Shown: positions 62,271 to 64,000 of the stretch, piece by piece
How positions within the stretch are numbered: position 1 is the stretch's first letter
How the letters are laid out: every line of letters starts with the position of its first letter
Assembly (NCBI GenBank): GCA_947561585.1
Contig: CANNZV010001136.1
Coordinates: 124,001-188,000 of the forward strand
Direction of reading: 5' to 3'
Source of the DNA: Caprella mutica
Lineage: Eukaryota; Arthropoda; Malacostraca; Amphipoda; Caprellidae
DNA length: 64,000 nucleotides
Made by a program: the position numbers and the translations under genes
Notes under the pieces: generated by a model
The model's input: the letters and a program-made list of their open reading frames with translations, nothing else
Told to the model about the DNA's origin: nothing
Database searches by the model: none

Positions 62271-62341
62271 GAAGAACCATCCACTACATATGATAACTGT
62301 GGGCATTATGATTGCACTGATGATGAAAGTGAAGTGATTTA
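62271..62341 (+). CDS. Possible short terminal exon
   Basis: After an acceptor (TTTTTAATTGTACAG) an acidic 22-residue end follows (S-T-T-Y-D-N-C-G-H-Y-D-C, then D-D-E-S-E-V-I) and stops at TAA. A short upstream block at about 62120-62187 ends at a donor, CCAAA/GTGAGT, and joins in frame. No start was found. Support is limited to splice-like signals and composition. Confidence 0.25.
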
Positions 62342-62359
62342 ACACGCACTACACACACA

Positions 62360-62560
62360 TACAGCCGACCCAGTGCACATGTTCACCACCTGGTCCTGGC
62401 TGAAACTCAGCATCTTCGGCTGGGGGGAGTGGGGTTTCTCGCCTGTGGGTCTTGGGGAACCCTGGCGGGGAGCTGCGCCGTCTCTCGATGTGAGGGCTCC
62501 ACCACTGTGTCAGTGGTGGAGCGGGGTCGACAACAACAACAAAGTGAAGGCTATTTCTCT
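62360..62560. repeat. GC-rich repeat-like island with hairpin
   Basis: A sharp GC-rich island in AT-rich DNA. Near 62492-62521 it contains a perfect 12-bp hairpin, CTCCACCACTG / CAGTGGTGGAG, and it ends in an (AAC)n tail (GACAACAACAACAAAG). Such tails are common at the 3' ends of insect non-LTR elements and SINEs, so this may be a truncated one. The 67-codon plus-strand frame across it is not convincing. Confidence 0.4.
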
Positions 62561-63101
62561 AATTTTGTTGATGTAGTTTGTTACTACACTTCCTTCTTTT
62601 GTTGAGAATAACTAACTCTATTAGACGCAAAGAGACAGTGAAATGAAAATAAAAAGTTTAAAGTTTAGTGAATTAAGTTTTAATTGCATGGTACTAATAA
62701 TGTATAAGTATTATTGGATGAACAATCTGTATACGTAAGCATGAAATTCTCAGAAAATATGATAAGTTTCATCAATTTACTTATCAGTTTATACAATTAT
62801 TAAACTTTTGTTTTATTCCTATTTTACTATTAAAATTTATTTCGTTACACAGTATATTTTAGTTATGAGGAATGACAAAAAATTTACAACACAAATAATT
62901 ATGTAGGGTTCAGGTTAGCGGGCTTTGATAGTGACAAAATGTATTTAAATTAAACTTCACTGTTTTGGTGGTTGTTTGATCGAACAGTAAATATCATATT
63001 TAATAATCTACTGTTCAATTAATCAACCCTAGTATAAACAGTAAAACATTTACACTATAAAGTATTTATTTGTCACTAGTGCAGCGAAGGGGAGACAACT
63101 C
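62561..63101. other. AT-rich spacer
   Basis: No gene or repeat recognised. Confidence 0.4.
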
Positions 63102-63167
63102 ATTAGTCCGACACCCCATTAGTCCGACACCCCATTAGTCCGACGCCTCATTAGTGCGACACCCCAT
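63102..63167. repeat. 16-bp tandem repeat (ATTAGTCCGACACCCC)
   Basis: Four copies, the last two slightly diverged. Confidence 0.9.
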
Positions 63168-63224
63168 TATTCCCATATACTTTTGCAGTTTATTTATAAT
63201 TTAACTTCAAATATATGTATATAG

Positions 63225-63318
63225 GGGGAGTGTCGACCTCGAAGCCCCCTCCCAGGTCATTATACAATCATGAAGAGTGCAGTGCAACAGACTTGCGGAT
63301 ACAACAAACTACATTTAA
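63225..63318. repeat. Copy of foldback block A
   Basis: Similar to 42535-42640, same orientation (CAATCATGAAG(A/T)GTGCAGT and ACAACAAACTACATT). It lies about 400 bp beyond the receptor 3 stop, as its relative lies about 490 bp beyond the receptor 1 stop. Confidence 0.8.
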
Positions 63319-63718
63319 TAATGAAATTGAATGAATGATTTCATCATAATAATTAATACTAGAAATTTTACCGTAAATAAGATTAAAATCTCGCATCGCA
63401 CCATGGTCTGCAATGTGTAGTGCTACTTCAAAGTGCTAGTGCCCGATTTAGCATAAGGGCCATAGTTTCAGGAAACCCTACATTAACAAAACTTCTTAGT
63501 TTTTAAGATACTGACTAAAGTTTTTAAAAGGTTCCTACTTAGATATTCGAAAGTACTTACACTCTTAATAGATGGTTATTTTTTTTAAATCAATTAATTA
63601 TATTACAATAGATACTAAGGTCTGTTATGTTTGATTTTCCTCCAATAACCATCAGTTATATAATTTAACATAACCGTTACATTTTACTCAAAATCTTTCA
63701 TTGTTTTTATTTATCATT

Positions 63719-64000
63719 TTATTGTTGCATGTCCGGAGTAGATGTTGCACTAGTGCAACTTGGAGTATCACTAGACCGAAATTGAAGCAAAATGACGATG
63801 TAAGTTGCTATGAATCCAGCTATCTGAAAGGAAAATATTTTCTTATCTAGGTTACAATAATTTGGATTTTGCATTATTCTAATTTATTTTTAGATGGTAT
63901 TTTTTTTTCGCATAATTATATATACTCACATCAACTGATCGTCCCCTTGATAAAGTGAAAATTCCGCACACTCCTTGGTTTTGGTTGGTTTCTATCAGTG
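63719..64000 (-). CDS. Gustatory receptor 3, partial (last two exons)
   Basis: The window ends inside this gene. Visible: part of exon 3 (63930-64000, ending [12 protein letters not shown] at a GTGAGT donor), a 106-bp intron, and exon 4 (63719-63823; 34 codons plus TAA) with [10 protein letters not shown]. The exon 4 sequence is almost that of receptor 1, differing at a handful of residues, and the intron is also alignable. This is a recent duplicate of receptor 1. No lesion is seen in the visible part. The 5' exons lie beyond the window. Confidence 0.85.

Noticed and set aside
62373..62576. 67-codon Trp/Gly-rich frame
   Set aside because: GC-rich repeat-like island with no coding support.

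Overview
The window is nuclear DNA from an animal, almost certainly an insect. The evidence is spliceosomal genes with small phase-0 3' exons, insect gustatory receptors carrying the C-terminal T-Y-x5-Q-F signature, a 7SL RNA, a minor-spliceosome U6atac snRNA, and many kinds of insect-type transposons in a very AT-rich background. Frequent (TAGG)n/(CCTA)n tracts would suit a hemipteran, but the order cannot be fixed from this sequence.

Layout. 1-22.5 kb is gene-poor and dominated by tandem arrays: a 16-bp array at 1-265, a 32-bp satellite at 1.5-3.95 kb, a 42-bp array at 7.2 kb, a 47-bp array at 14.9-16.4 kb and a 23-bp array at 20.5-22.5 kb. Several inverted-repeat elements lie among them. 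The one credible protein gene is on the minus strand at 8187-9179 and is built of about 21 copies of a 13-14 residue NRYS repeat. 22.8-26 kb holds a head-to-head element with Helitron-like ends, then three RNA polymerase III genes on the minus strand within 2 kb: tRNA-Arg(UCU), 7SL/SRP RNA and U6atac.

27.7-36.6 kb is one large terminal-inverted-repeat element. It carries a decayed, roughly 1,700-codon protein with a FEN/PIN-nuclease-like domain. A 1.64-kb hAT-type element (8-bp target duplication) and an intact-looking 1.30-kb DD37D mariner (TA duplication) are nested inside it. A second copy of the hAT element lies at 37.3-39.0 kb. 39-43 kb holds foldback repeats.

43.1-51.5 kb carries two tandem gustatory receptor genes on the minus strand, each assembled here from four exons and each 422 codons long. 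Exons 2 and 3 are the same length in both. A 4.4-kb intron of the first contains a dead reverse-transcriptase element bounded by inverted repeats. A third, partial receptor, a close copy of the first, enters from the right edge (63.7-64.0 kb). Between them lie a nearly full LINE (53.7-59.05 kb) split by a 1.1-kb palindrome, a diverged second LINE, a Tc1-like relic and two possible terminal exons of unknown genes.

The three receptors form a local chemoreceptor cluster, the three pol III genes a small housekeeping RNA cluster, and almost everything else is repeat or transposon.
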